Source of the DNA: Eublepharis macularius
Taxonomy: Eukaryota > Chordata > Lepidosauria > Squamata > Eublepharidae
Length of the DNA stretch: 64,000 bases
Reading direction: 5' to 3'
Assembly: GCF_028583425.1 (NCBI RefSeq)
Contig: NC_072796.1
Span: 126,391,464-126,455,463 of the forward strand
Position 1 is the stretch's first letter; each line of letters begins with the position of its first letter. The notes under the pieces are model-generated. The model ran no database searches. It saw only the letters and a program-made list of their open reading frames with translations, and was not told the origin of the DNA. Of the stretch, positions 1 to 11,889 are shown piece after piece. Both the position numbers and the translations under genes were made by a program.

Positions 1-445
1 CAGGTAGCTTGTAAGGGAGTCTTTGCATTCTATAAACAATTTTCACCTGAGTGAATAGGCCTTTTTCATGCCTTTTTAAAAAATATATTTTCATCATGAA
101 TAGTTTCTGTCTGGTATATCTTTCATAGGACCCCCAACTTGTGACAGATGTAATTATCTTTCCACTGCAGTCTGGAGAGGAGAGAAGAACCGAAAGGGGA
201 ATTGCAGTTGATTTGCAGTTGCCGCTACACGCTCTGCAAAGGGCATATTCAAACACATCCCACGCAGCTTACAACAGAGAAATCACGCACAAAAATAAGT
301 GCGAAATACACAATGCTGAAATGAAAAGTTGGCAATGGAGATGCAAACAATAGTCTAGACGCTGGATTAGGTAATTAACAGCATATATAATTTATCTTAT
401 TCAAGTGTGCAGCCTGCAACGAAGAACCCGGCAGAAAAGACGCCA
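1..445. other. Unassigned sequence
   Basis: The open frame at 141-353 has no recognisable domain. No repeat assigned. Confidence 0.4.
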
Positions 446-545
446 AGCCAGGCCCCTCATGAAGTGAGCTCTGACTCATGAAAGCTCAGGCTAGAATAAA
501 TGTTGTTAGTCTTTATGGTGCCGCTAGACTTCTCTTTCATTTGGC
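446..545 (+). repeat. Retroelement tail fragment (single arm)
   Basis: GAAGTGAGCTCTGACTCATG, AAAGCTCA and TGTTAGTCTTTATGGTGC match the tail of the foldback family seen at 23.5, 44.3 and 52.8 kb. Only one arm is present here. Confidence 0.5.
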
Positions 546-1597
546 CATACCAGACTCAAGGCAGCCCCACTGGATTGATTATTCTTTGTAAAGACATGCT
601 GAGGAGTCAAAGCAGAGATGAGCAGAGAATCGAGAGCGTCCACGTGGCTCCCCTGACCAAAACAGGCTGATCATTCCATGAATCTGGACAATGTACCATG
701 ATGCAATTTACAGCCCTGGTCAGCAATTGTATTCTCTGCAAGACCACTTTGAGAGTAAAGTTAGAGTGGGGGGCAGAGAAGCCAGCTCTCAGTTCCCAGA
801 GTAGTTTCCCCCTGTCTACATCAAGTTCTGTATATGCACATTCCATTCCCCCCACACCTTTCATTTCCTCCCAGACTACATGCGATCGGGAGGACCAAAT
901 CTACTGGATATTAGCTTGTGGGCTTCCATCTGCTGAACTCTAATCTCATTGCCTCCATTTGAAAATTCTTTGGTTTTCATTTATTTTGCAAGCATGTTGG
1001 GCTGGAAAAGGAAGAGAGTGTGAGAGATGCGATTCAAATAAACTACCCAACAAGCAAAACAACAAACTCTGTCTAGGGCTGGGATTCAGTATTTGGCTCT
1101 TTCAGAGGCACCATCTGCAAGCCACAGGCTATGAGCCCTTTGGCTAGTGTCCAAGGGCTCCTTATTCTGGCCACGCCCAAGCTTTATAGTAACTGTACCT
1201 CGCTGAACTTTAAAGCAAAACATCCTTCTTTGATCCTACATGTATAAATCTCACAATCTGTACACAGGGCATGCATTGAAAAGCTGTGATGGACTCAGGA
1301 TTCAAATCCCCTTAAATTCTGTGGGTAGGCTTTAGTAAACTATACCTTCTTACTCTCAGTTTTGTTTTTCCAGAGTTGCCATTTTTACTGATAGATGTTC
1401 TGTACATCAACAGCTGCCCCTTTATATCCACATAGAAATTAAGTTAGCACATCTAAGAGTGGCTAAAAGTTCTAGTCTTATCTCAGTTCCAATTACTTCA
1501 AAGCAAATGCTAGAGACAAACAGTGACATCTAGTGACAGAACATGGTATTATACAACACATCGTAGCAGTGCAAACCAAGCAGAGTTAGACTTTTCT
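546..1597. other. Unassigned sequence
   Basis: No gene, RNA or repeat recognised on either strand. Confidence 0.4.
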
Positions 1598-1934
1598 CAG
1601 GGTCAAACTAGACGTGATGGCATCCAAGTGGTTGCCAGGATGACACCGCTTCCATTTTAAAGTAATTTAAAAATGCTGCGAGGGCCCAATCTTGATCCAG
1701 CCTGCTGCATGGAGCTCTTGTCCCTCACCCCCATACCTTTTCAAATGCTGAGTGGTGATGGTGGTGTGACAGTTTTGGCGCTTGCAAAGATGTGTATGTA
1801 GGGGGTGGGAAACAAGAGCACTTCAGTCTGCTGCACCACAAGCCCAATCAGGATTGGGCTCTCCCAACATTTTAAAATGACTTTAAAATGGAGGGGCATC
1901 CTGATGGCAGCCACGAATATGCTGTGGCCCTCAG
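1598..1934. mobile_element. MITE-like element with long inverted ends
   Basis: The element starts CAGGGTCAAACTAGACGTG. The inner arm CCATTTTAAAGTAATTT is matched in inverted orientation by AAATGACTTTAAAATGG, giving about 40-bp internal arms; the right end is GGCCCTCAG. A related copy lies at 34517-34716 and a possible fragment near 30.85 kb. No target duplication was identified. Confidence 0.5.
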
Positions 1935-2118
1935 CCAACTGACTCCAATGAACTTAGAAGGGCGTAAGATCTCTTTAGGATTGCATTGTAGCCCTTCTCT
2001 TGTCAAAGAAAATGTCAGGATTGAAGTTTATCCAACTGGAGCCTCTGAGAGGGGTAGAGTCAGGTGGAAAGAAATCTAGATGCCGGTTGTTCTCTGGGCC
2101 AGGGAGTCAGGACTGGAT
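1935..2118. other. Unassigned sequence
   Basis: Short spacer with nothing recognised. Confidence 0.4.
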
Positions 2119-3664
2119 CTAGGGTTGCCAGTGCCTGGTGCAACCCTTGCTCGGTCCTCCTCACACGCGCAGTGCATGCACGCTCCCAGCGCTGCATGAT
2201 GATGTCACTTCCGTGACATCATCACACAGGGGTGGGAGGCGTGTCACCTGTGTGGCAAGCCGACCGCCCAAGCACCTGGTGCGCCGCAGAGCTGGCGGCA
2301 GTGGCAAGGGTGTGCGCTGGGGTGGCTGGCTTGCCACGCGGGTGGCTGAGCACAGGGCTAGGAGGCCCTGCGCGTATAGCAAACCAGCCGCCCCATCAGC
2401 AGGGCAGGCAAGGGCCCCCCAACCCTGCACTCAGCCTGCTGTGTGGCAAGCCTCAGCGTGCTCCCGGTGGCTGGCAGCCGCGCCCAGCGCCCCCTCTTTG
2501 GTGTCACTGGGGGCAGGCTACCCCCCCTGCCCCCCCTCAATCTGGCCCTGCAAGGAGTCAGTGGTTCCTTTACTGAGGGAGAAGGTACGAGTATGTGTGA
2601 TGTTGGGTCACACTATATGTCATGGATCAGCCAGGGCTGAGTGATAGTGAGGACTCCTCAGGGGAAGAGGAGCTCCGTGCAGCCAGCCTTGAATGGCCAG
2701 AAGCTAAGGACTCCTCAGGAGAAGGGGAGCTAACAGAAGCTGACCAGCAGGGAATGCCTGCTGATCAGCCAGCACCACCAACAGCTGAGGCAGGACCAAA
2801 CCCCTCTAGCTCTGCCCCAGCAGGTGAAACCCAGTTAGCCGACCCCAGCCCTCCAGGTTCACCTCCACCCTTTGAGCGCCGTAGACGGAAGCTGAGAACT
2901 GGACTGCAGGCAAGGAGGCAAAGTGCATGCCCTCTGGCCAGATGCCAGCTGCTCGTTGAGAGTGATGAGGAGTGAGCACAGGATAGCTCCCAAGCAGCAG
3001 GCTGCAAGCCCAGCCTGTCTATAAAGCCCAGCCACAGAAGACCAGGAAGCAACATGTCAGAATCCTATTCCTGCTGTGACTGCTGTGCTGAACCGTGCCC
3101 TCCCTTGCCTTGCCGTGTGACCTCTGGACCATGCCTTGACTCTGTTTCTGGATAGCCCTTGCTCTGACTGGTAACTGACCTATGGACCTCTTGACTTGGC
3201 TTTCGGATTCTGGACCTTGGACTTGAAACTCTCACCTGGCTTTGAACTCGTGCACCGACCTTGGACCGAACTCCGACTCTCCTGCCTGTGCTGACCCAGC
3301 CCACGACACTGTGTCTCAGTCTAATCCAGAGTTGTCGGCCCCCCAGTAGGGGTGGGTAATCCCCCACTCCCAGACTACTCCCCCTGCCACTACTCACTTG
3401 GCCAGCGGGGGAACAGGCCAACGACATCACTCCCAGGAGTGATGTCATTGCACATGCTCCAGGAGTGCTCCTGGGCTTTGCGCAAGGCTGATTTGTCGCA
3501 TTTGTGGGCCAAAATCAGCCCAACACAAAGCCCAGGAGCACTCCTGTGAGATGATGTCACTCCCGAAAGTGATGTCATTGTGCCGTGCCAGGAGCAGGAC
3601 ATCTAATACGTAAGTGCTGGGTCCCCCCTCCTGCCGGGAGGGCAAGGAGACCTGGCAGCCCTAG
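2119..3664. mobile_element. Composite hAT-like element with TIR, interrupted by an LTR-like fossil
   Basis: The ends TAGGGTTGCCAG and CTGGCAGCCCTA form inverted repeats, the same terminal sequence as the smaller hAT-like elements in this window. The left part carries TGATGTCACTTCCGTGACATCA-type inverted subterminal motifs. The right part carries a second inverted pair built on CAGGAGTGCTCCTGGGCTTTG. A GC-rich, CpG-rich left half contrasts with the flanks. Ends and unity of the element are inferred; no clear 8-bp duplication was found. Confidence 0.45.
2617..3340 (+). repeat. Probable solo LTR fossil
   Basis: The stretch begins TGTCATGGATCAGCC, has a TATA box (TATAAA, 3020-3025) about 400 bp in, and is followed by a pyrimidine-rich, CTGGAC-repeating segment that looks like R/U5. 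It contains an open frame (2622-2975, acidic, Ser/Pro-rich) with no domain. An LTR of a lizard retroelement is the best reading; the family and exact ends are uncertain. It is broken or solo, with no internal genes. Confidence 0.35.
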
Positions 3665-3890
3665 TCTAAACTATCTCAAAGGATTGCTGTGAGAAAAACG
3701 GGAAACTACGTACCGTGATCTGAGCTTCTTGAAGGAAGGGTGGGATATAAAAGTCAGGAAAGGGATAGAAAACTATTAGTGTACATGGAGATAGCCTCTT
3801 TTTGGTAACAGCAGGTCATGTGATTTGTGCTCATATAACATTTGGATCGGGTGGGTCTGGAGGAGACCATGAGTGGAGGCCCGAAGGAAT

Positions 3891-4033
3891 GATTCCGCAC
3901 ACGTTGGATAATGCACTTCCAATCTTCTTTAGAGATCATTTAGAACTGAATTTTTCGTGTGTGAAACAAAAAATCCACTTCCAAACGATTGGTAAAGTGC
4001 ATTGAAAGTGCATTATCCAACGTGTGCGGAATC
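3891..4033. mobile_element. Palindromic MITE, copy 1
   Basis: The inverted ends are GATTCCGCACACGTTGGATA and its exact complement at the right, with about 28 bp of near-perfect terminal repeat. The centre contains ACAAAAAATCCACTTCC. A second copy lies at 14386-14525. Confidence 0.7.
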
Positions 4034-4129
4034 AGCTAACTGTCTTGATGCTGTGATAGCTTGGCTTTGGTCAGTTCTGGCGCCAAGGGCCTTTCAGCCT
4101 TCTTTGCAGGCACAGCCACTGGAGCTATC

Positions 4130-4646
4130 CTGTCGAACACAGAGGGAAACCACACCCACAGGAGACAGGTTGACAATTAATAGAAAATTTGTAATTATTA
4201 AGTGCAATTGAAAGTGCAAAGTGCTACTAATTCATAAATACTTCCATAAATCCATTCATAAATACAGGAGACAGTAATACATTCTTAACAGTCATACAAA
4301 AAGACTTTATCAAATAACTAATTCCGGGTACCTAACAGTCTTTATACAAATACCTCCATTCATCAAACCAATTCCAATACATTAATGCAGAAGTCTTCTA
4401 TTTTTTTCCTCTCAGTCCTTCACCATGGTAGGGTTATCACAGCTTAATTGGTCTCGATGTACATCCCACATACAATAGCTTGCACGGACATTCTATAACA
4501 TATTGGAATTGGTTTGATGAATGGATTTATGGAAGTATTTATGAATTAGTAGCACTTTGCACTTTCAATTGCACTTAATAATTACAAATTTTCTATTAAT
4601 TGTCAACCTGTTTCCTGTGGGTGTGGTTTCCCTCTGTGTTTGACAG
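4130..4646. repeat. Long foldback element with ~150-bp arms
   Basis: The left arm (4130-4259 continuing at 4356-4379) is matched in inverted orientation by the right arm (about 4500-4646) with few mismatches; landmarks are TGACAATTAATAGAAAATTT and GTGCAATTGAAAGTGCAAAG. The left arm is interrupted by 96 bp (4260-4355) flanked by CCATTCAT at 4252-4259 and 4356-4363. The family is unknown. Confidence 0.65.
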
Positions 4647-6170
4647 CTTGATACAGGAACGGCCAATTTTGTTTGTCAGTTTCACTGGAGCTATCCTAGC
4701 TTGCTAAGGCTGACAATAGAAGCCTTTTCTCTGGGCACCAGGGCAGCTCTGGCTCCTGTTGCAGGTTGAGTTGATATCCTTTTGGATCAACTCCTGGTTC
4801 CTGGCTGAAAAACAAACTACCTCAAGAATCCATGGACCGTGAACGCAGGTTACAAAACAACCGAACTAGACAGATACTTGCCCCCTCCCCATTATCTCCC
4901 TACTCTTCCCTGCTAGCTCCTTTGTGCTGCTTATCAGTTTCATTGGATTAAAAACCCAATTAAAGAGGCTGTTTTCTTTCGATGCAAAAAGCCAAATCCC
5001 TGGCTTTGATCCTGACTGCAAGACCTGATTACTTAATCCAGCCTAGTTTATTCCCAGAGCGCTGGACGATCTTCTGGGTAAACTATGCACTATGAAATTT
5101 CCCGAGAATGATCAGCAGTAAGGTTTCCCCCACACTTTCCCATCATAGCTGCCATTTATCTTCTCGCCTCCGGTGGGCTTTTTGCTGGATTAAAAAAAAA
5201 AAAAGCAACCAGATAGGCGGTATATTGCTGTAGTATTTTAATAGTATAATGATATATCTACTTCTAATTTTAAAAAATCAAAAAGCTTTAGGTTGTGGTG
5301 GGTGGAGGGATGGCATATGTGAGGGGAAATGGTGCCAAGATGCAGTTGAGTTAGTCCAGAAACCCATACCTTCCTTCCAAATTTTCCCCAAGCTCCAAAA
5401 CCCAGTTCCAGCAATTGAAATTCTAGTTAACTCCAGGTCTGTATTTAGGTATGGCCACCCCTAACTCCACTATGGATGGCTCTGAGAATCTCCAACTTAT
5501 TTCTAGAACGGGTTCCAGCTGCTCCGGCCTTGCCTCCTCCCCCAGTCTCTCCTAGGCTTTACCATACCATGGCTGACATACATTCTCCCTGCTTGCCTTC
5601 CATTTTTGGGCACCATTCTCTTCTTCATTATGTTTCAACAGAGGAACAAGTATAGAGAACGGCTGCGAAAAAGAGGATAGCGGCGTTTCTTTGAAAATAA
5701 CTGTTCTATATGAATGTCCTTTTTTCCTGTACTTATTCCCCCAAGGGTGAGACATCCTTCCCTTTTCTTTTGGGTCTGCATCAAGTTTCCTGCCTCTCAT
5801 CCTACGGCTTTAAAGGATATTTTTAGATACAGTATTTGAGCAGCTCGAGCAGATGGCCATAGAGTCTGACACATGAATTGAAATGTAGGGTACTGTTTTC
5901 TACAATGTGTGCATGTTTAATCTATGATGCCCGGGAGCTTAATTTGAGTTTCTAAAGGACTGCCCTTAATTTCAGTTGTACTTCAGCAATAAAAGAGATT
6001 GTGGGGAGGGAATATCTTGGGCAGCATCAAAGCAGGCTGTATCTAGACAGTTTCTTCATTCATTCTCACCCAATTCTCCTCCTTACTATAGCTCCCCCCT
6101 GATATGGCTTTTGTACACACAGGTTCCTTAATCCACCTTGCCTTTTTGAGAGTTCAAACAGGGACCTTTG
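4647..6170. other. Unassigned intergenic sequence
   Basis: No gene recognised. Contains a short poly-A tract near 5190. CACTGGAGCTATCC at 4685 repeats a string at 4117 just left of the foldback element. Confidence 0.4.
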
Positions 6171-6388
6171 GGGTTATGAGCTCTGGCTGGGGAAATTTCT
6201 GGAGATTTGGGGGTAGTGCCTGAGGAGGGTGGAATTTGGGAAGAGAAGGAGGCTCAGCAGTGATGCGATACCATAGAATCTGCCTTCTTACGCTGCCATT
6301 TGCACCAGGGGAACAGATTGCGCTCATCTGTAGGTCAGTTGTAATTCGGGGGGAATTCCAGGGCCCACCTTGAGGTTGGTAACCCTAG
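6171..6388 (-). mobile_element. hAT-like MITE (TAGGGTTGCCA family), degraded
   Basis: Shares the family body with the copies at 7345 and 48260: GGGAAATTTCTGGAGAT, ACCATAGAATCT, and the end GGTTGGTAACCCTAG. The left end is eroded. Confidence 0.6.
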
Positions 6389-7154
6389 GAAACTTCCTCT
6401 TTTTTCACCAGCAAAAAATCTGATTGGATCCCACCCAACATTTCCAAGCCAACACCTGCTGTATTGTAATACCAGTGACTTTAGAGATGTCCCTTATGAA
6501 ATGTCCCCAGGAAAAACCCTCTCAAGCAGAGGAGGAAATGCATGAATGGTGGGTCAGTGGAAGAGTTCCATTCTTTATGACAGAACAACATCTGTAGCCG
6601 AGCCTTTGGGAATGGAAATGGAGCATCCTTTGAATATTCTAGTCACTGTAACATAGTTGATCCTTATATAGTGTGATCTATGTGGTCATCATATTTGGCA
6701 CATGTGTCTGACGATTATGATTTTATCTTCCTGCCACATAACTCTAGCTCCTTTACCTCTCCCCTGAAATCCTGCTTTCTTTCCAACCTCCTCCCCTCAA
6801 ATTAGTTCCCCCCCTCCCAGAACTTTCTCTATTTTCTCCTCCCATTTTCTCCCCCAGCGCATCTGAGGAATCCATTTTTACAGTTGGTGATGGTGATGGT
6901 TCCCTCTATTACTGAGGAAAAATAGGGGGCCCACATCCCTGCTCCCCTTATTTCTGCTCTCCTTATCATCTGCTTTAAGGCCCAGGAGGGGAAAAGGCAG
7001 GCATGATAGGATTGTCTGTCTCCGTGGGGAAGGGGGCATTCCTGGGAAAATGACATGAGGGAAGAGTTAGTCCCCATTCCTTACTGGGGAAGCATGGTGG
7101 TTATTTTAGAGTCAAAAGACATGTCTGGAGTTTCAGTAAGCATCATATGTAATA
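6389..7154. other. Unassigned intergenic sequence
   Basis: No gene or repeat recognised. Confidence 0.4.
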
Positions 7155-7642
7155 GCAACAATAACAATATTCAATTTATATACCGCCCTTTAGGACAACT
7201 TAAAGCCCACTCAGAGAGGTTTACAAAATATGTCATTATTATCCTCATGACAATCACCCTGTGAGGTGGATGGGGCTGAGAGAGCTCTGAGAAGCTGTGA
7301 CTGACCCAAGGTCACCCAGCTGGCTTCAAGGCTTCCAGCAGAGGTAGGGTTGCCAGGTCCACGCTGGGAAATTCTTGGAGATGTTGGGGGTGAAGCCTGG
7401 AGAGGGTGGGGTTTGGGGGGGAGGGGCCTCAGAATGGTATAATACCATAGAGTCTACCCCTCCAAACCAGCCATTTTCTCCAGATGAACTGATTTCTGTC
7501 ACCTGGAGATCACTTGTAATTCCAGGAGATCTCCAGCCACCACCCGGGGGCTGGCAACCCTAAGCTGAGGAGAGGGGAATCAAACCTGGCTCTCCAGATT
7601 AGAGTCCTGCCACTCTTAACCACTACCCCAAACTGGATCTCC
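7155..7642 (-). repeat. tRNA-derived SINE, split by a MITE
   Basis: Minus-strand copy of the SINE whose 5' part reads CAGTCTGGTGTAGTGG (A box-like) and GTTTGATTCCCC (B box-like), and whose 3' end is GGCGGTATATAAAT. The two halves (7155-7344 and 7563-7642) are separated by the MITE at 7345-7562. Confidence 0.75.
7345..7562 (-). mobile_element. hAT-like MITE with TIR and 8-bp target duplication
   Basis: A perfect 12-bp TIR, TAGGGTTGCCAG / CTGGCAACCCTA, encloses 218 bp. Flanking AGCAGAGG (7337-7344) and AGCTGAGG (7563-7570) agree at 7 of 8 positions, as expected for hAT transposition. It landed inside an older SINE. Confidence 0.8.
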
Positions 7643-9319
7643 AGTTTGGCTCCTTTAAAGCCACGTAATTTGGCTCCTTTAAAGCAATGTTGATAGTAAC
7701 TTTATGTATTGTGTTTCTTTGGCATGTCTGGAAGTATCTTCCTATTTCTAAGAATGTGGCATAAGAGCTGAACTGTTGGATCAAAACAAGGTCCATCTAG
7801 TGCAACATATTGCTTTCAAAAGTGGCAATCAGATGCCTGAGGGTGTTTATGAGCAAGGAGTGACAAAGATGTCTGTTCTTTGTTGCTTGTTCCCAACATT
7901 TGGTACACAGAGGTATACCATCCTTGAATGTGGAGGACCCATATAACTAAATAGACCTATTATCTCATACTTGGAGGAGTGCTGTGTGCCCAAGTGAAGT
8001 ACCCATGTGCATATAAAGAGTCTCTTGTCCCAGGAACGCTGTGTGCACATTGGTGGAAGCTCAGAGCTTTGACTAGAACAGCCCCAATGCCTGAATTAAA
8101 AAATGGTGCACATTCAACACAGATGGTGTAACCCCTATGAGGTAATTGGTTTAGCTCAGTAAGGCGGAGTCAGTAGCTAGAGCCAGGCAGCTGAGGAAGA
8201 AACTTAATAAAGCTTAATCAAAATTAATATGCTCTTATCACCTTGAATAAGATAATCAGAAATGTTATATGTGGACAATATGACTAAAAGGGGTGTTTGT
8301 GTATTGTGTTTGGATGGTGTTACTGGGATTGTATTATATTTGCAGGGCTGTAATTCCCCAAGAAAAGGACAGAAGCCTGGGCTACCGTTGCCTCGAATTG
8401 GAAGGGTAGTGAAAAAGGACTTTCTCACTTGGTGGAATCAGGCAAGTTGAACTGTTTACCTTTTCAAAGACATTGTTGGTTTAAAGTTTCTGTATGGTTG
8501 CAGTTATGAGTTTAGTCAAAGAAAAAAAATAGTTGCATTGTATTAATTGTTAAAAGTTTTAGAAAAGATGTTTTTCTTAACGTAAATGTGTGTGAAAGTT
8601 TGCTTCCTAAGCCCCATAGAACCCATACAAAGAGAAGTTACAATGGCTTGGAATGAAAATTGCGATTTTTAATTTTGTGACAGACATACTAATTGAGTAA
8701 GGGCTCATATGATTAATGCTTTCAGCCTCAAATGGTTTTGAGTCATGAATATTATTTGGAGAAGTTCCAGGAGGAGCTGATACCAAGAAACTCAAGCACC
8801 CTTAGGCCATACATAAGAGCATCTAAGTCTTGTCAGTAAAACCACCGTTTTATCAAAGATGGCTATGATATACGATTTCTAAAACCTGCGAGTAAATCTA
8901 TTTAAGAGGCTGTTTGGTTAAAAATAGGGTTGAGCCGAAACTACTCATTGTTTTTTCAGAATTGTTTTGGTACTGTTTGGTACTGCTAAAATGCCCCTCT
9001 TTTAGCATTCTTTTTAAAAATGTTTGCTTACTAAATTGCCCTCACTTGTCCTTACCCTCACTTACCCTTGCTTGCTCTTTGTGACATTATGATGTAGCCA
9101 GCTTTGATTGTTTAGCAGCATAATACCCATTTGTTGCATGGTACATAACTGGATGGGATCACCATTGAGAAAGGAAGTAGCAGCAAAAGGCAAAAAGAAA
9201 AAGAAGAAAAAAGAAAAAAAAGAAGAACCAAGGTAGTAGTGAAGAAAAGTAATGGCACAAGATCAGGAACATTGAAAAGGAGGGACGCTTGCATGATCTG
9301 AGCAGCCTGCAGACCACTC
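7643..9319. other. Unassigned intergenic sequence
   Basis: No gene recognised. An A-rich, purine-biased stretch lies at about 9185-9230. Confidence 0.4.
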
Positions 9320-9504
9320 GTGGCTTAGGCCAGGCTTGTCAGAACTTGGGAGCTCAGTAGGGGGCAACCCTTGCAATTACTTGGATGGGAGACCACCAAG
9401 GAAGACTGCGATGCTATGTAGAGGAAGGCAATGGCAAACCACCTCTGCTCGTCTCTTGCATGGAATGCCCCACGGATGAGGTTGCCACGGTTGTGACTTG
9501 AAGG
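9320..9504 (+). repeat. 5S-rRNA-derived SINE, copy 1
   Basis: TACTTGGATGGGAGACCACC matches the internal promoter region of 5S rRNA (there TACTTGGATGGGAGACCGCC), followed by the SINE body GAGGAAGGCAATGGCAAACC. The head is degraded. Confidence 0.75.
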
Positions 9505-9607
9505 CATGTTCTTTGTCTTGCACAATCGGAGTATTTTTCTAGAGAAATTCTCTATCCCTTCCATTGCTAAATCCAACTACAGATGCTTGAACACTCACTG
9601 ACTGTGC

Positions 9608-10167
9608 TTACACACTGTTTGCCAATGACAAACAGGCCTCTGATTTTCTGACAGACGGTTTGTTGGTTGACTGACTGGTTCATGGCTGCTTATTAGGTTG
9701 CTTCACTGTATTCCTTTCTAACCATGACATCAGCTTTTTGTGCATGCGCATTCTCACACTGCCTGATTGAGTTCTTCCTCCTTTTCTCTGTGCTGCTATT
9801 CCACTCAGCAGGAAATAGTTTAATTCCTTAAAACAGTCACAAATCATATGCATCAGTTTAGTGTTCATCTAAATAGTCTTCAGCAGTTTCAGTGGCTGCT
9901 GATCTCTTTGGATGGGCAGCATTCTTTCGCAGGCGCAGTGCTGAAAAGTAAAAAACCCAAGGCAAAACTTCAGCGAGCTTTCAAGTCATTTGGTGCCGAA
10001 CCAAACAGACCCGGTGTTTGGCTCATGTCTGATCATCACAGTCCAGTAAGCTGATTGCACTGCTAGAAAGAAGTATGGTGAGCAAACAGCCATGAACTGG
10101 TCAATTAACTGACAAACAGACTGTCAAAAAACCAGCTGCCTGTTCTTCAATGGGAAACAGGATGTGA
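9608..10167. mobile_element. MITE-like element with ~130-bp inverted ends
   Basis: The left arm (CTGTTTGCCAATGACAAACA, TGGTTCATGGCTG, AACCATGACATCAGCTTTT) is mirrored by the right arm (AAAGAAGTATGGTGAGCAAA, CAGCCATGAACTGGTCAAT, CTTCAATGGGAAACAGG). The arms are diverged, suggesting age. The centre carries an open frame with no known domain. Confidence 0.55.
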
Positions 10168-10574
10168 GATCTAATATCAGCTGAATGAAATCTGCGGTGA
10201 AACGAAGCCGAGTTGTTTCTAGTGCTTTGGAAATATCATCTTCATGAAATAAATGAAATACTCCAGATTCCAGTTAGGAAGCCTTGAGCTGTTGGGATTT
10301 ATAGGAGATCAGATTTCACAGTGGGGAGACTATGAAGCCTTGGGCCACAATTTATTGTTGTTATTGTTGTTACCTGTTATCCAGAAAGCTTATGCGTGGA
10401 CCATTCGGACATTTGACCCTCCATGCTGCACCACAATCCAATTTTAGAACTTCCTGACCTTCAAGAACAAATTGCTGCTTAGATTTGGGAGGTACTGTTT
10501 CAGAAACGCAAGTCCAAAGATCGCTGGGCCCACAGTAATTGTGCCATTGTCCATATTGTGCTGTCCTGGATGAT

Positions 10575-10997
10575 CCACTTAGCCCAATCTTGTCAGATCT
10601 CGGAAGTTAAGCATGGTCAGCATTTGTATAGGAGACTACCAAAGAAGGCCAGGGTTACTATGTAGAAGCAGGCAATGGCGATCCACCTCTGAACATCTCT
10701 TGCCTTGTATAACAACAACAACAAGAAGAACAACATTCAATTTATATACTGCCCTTCAGGACAACTCAACAGCCACTCAAAGTGGTTTATAAAATGTGTT
10801 ATTATTATCTTCATGACAATCACCCTGTGAGGTGGGTGGGGCTGAGAGAGTTCTGAGAGAGCTGCGACTGACCCATGGCCACCCAGCTGGCTTCAAGCGG
10901 AGGAGTGAGGAATCAAACCTGGTTCTCCCGATTAGATTCTTGCTGCTCTTAACCACTATACCTTATGGGGTCGCCATAAATTGGCTGCAACTTGCAC
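10575..10997 (+). repeat. 5S-rRNA-derived SINE, copy 2, split by another SINE
   Basis: GCCCAATCTTGTCAGATCTC and GGAAGTTAAGCATGGTCAG match 5S rRNA (there GATCTCGGAAGCTAAGCAGG). The body breaks off after TCTTGCCTTG and resumes as GGGGTCGCCATAAATTGGCT after the inserted SINE at 10711-10962. Confidence 0.78.
10711..10962 (-). repeat. tRNA-derived SINE inserted in the 5S SINE
   Basis: Minus-strand copy with an AACAACAAC tail at left, ACTGCCCTTCAGGACAAC, TCACCCTGTGAGGTGGG and the complement of the tRNA-like head (CTTAACCACTATACC) at right. Confidence 0.78.
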
Positions 10998-11889
10998 ACA
11001 CCATACTGCATCCATATCTGCACCACACAATCCTCCAAGAGCATCGCCCTCACTGGCCATGAGTGGCAGCCCATCAGGAGCTCAATATATTTGCTTTTGC
11101 TGCCAGCCCAGAACTACAAAAACTAGAGCTACCATGGGAGGGCCAATCAGCTCAACACCAGGCACACTGCTTGGCTAGCGGGATGCATTTGGCTTCCTGG
11201 ATAGCAAGCTGTACTGGGCTGTGATGCCGGTAGATAGATGCTTACCCTCTCCCCCCTTTTGGGAATTATCTTGCATAAATTCGAGTGTAAATCCAGTTTC
11301 TAATGCCCGCAACACATGCAGTTGATTTATTACCATGAAATGCTCCGCAGATTTCAGTCCTCCTGATTCTATTTTGGTAGTGGGTGAGGTCATCTCTCTT
11401 TAATGCCAGTCTTCAAGGCATTCTCTGTTCATCCAGAATGAAGGAATCCTATACAGATGTAAGATGAGAATTGACATAACTGCTGTGATTCCACAAAGAG
11501 AAGTGGGACACGGACAAACCTTATAGAAACCCCGGAGCACAATGTGAGGTTGTATGCTTCTGTGCCAACAGCCATACAGTATTAAAAGGCAATGACTTTG
11601 GTGCGTGTTCTGTGATGTGCATGCCCCCTCCCCACCACGACAACTGTAATGGAATAATCTAGTAGACCAGTGCAAAGACTGGGGGGAAAAAAAGAAATGC
11701 AGACAGCCCTTAATTGTAAATCTACGTGTGTGTATATATAGAAAGAAGGACATTTTATATGTTACAGAGAATGCCCATGATCTTTTACAACTTGGTCCCT
11801 AAAGACCCCAGAGAATGTCATCTCTTCTTTGTTCTGTCCTGTTCTTTGAAGAGTCAGCAGGGTCTAGAGATTGTAGTGTTGAACTAGGA
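10998..11889. other. Unassigned intergenic sequence
   Basis: No gene recognised. The last ~60 bp (AGGGTCTAGAGATTGTAGTG) look like the head of the SINE that resumes at 12335. Confidence 0.4.

Noticed and set aside
2138-2644. 168-codon open frame as a gene
   Set aside because: GC-rich repeat DNA with overlapping open frames on both strands; no similarity to any protein I know.
2622-2975. 117-codon open frame as a gene
   Set aside because: Low-complexity acidic Ser/Pro-rich product inside an LTR-like repeat, with no domain.
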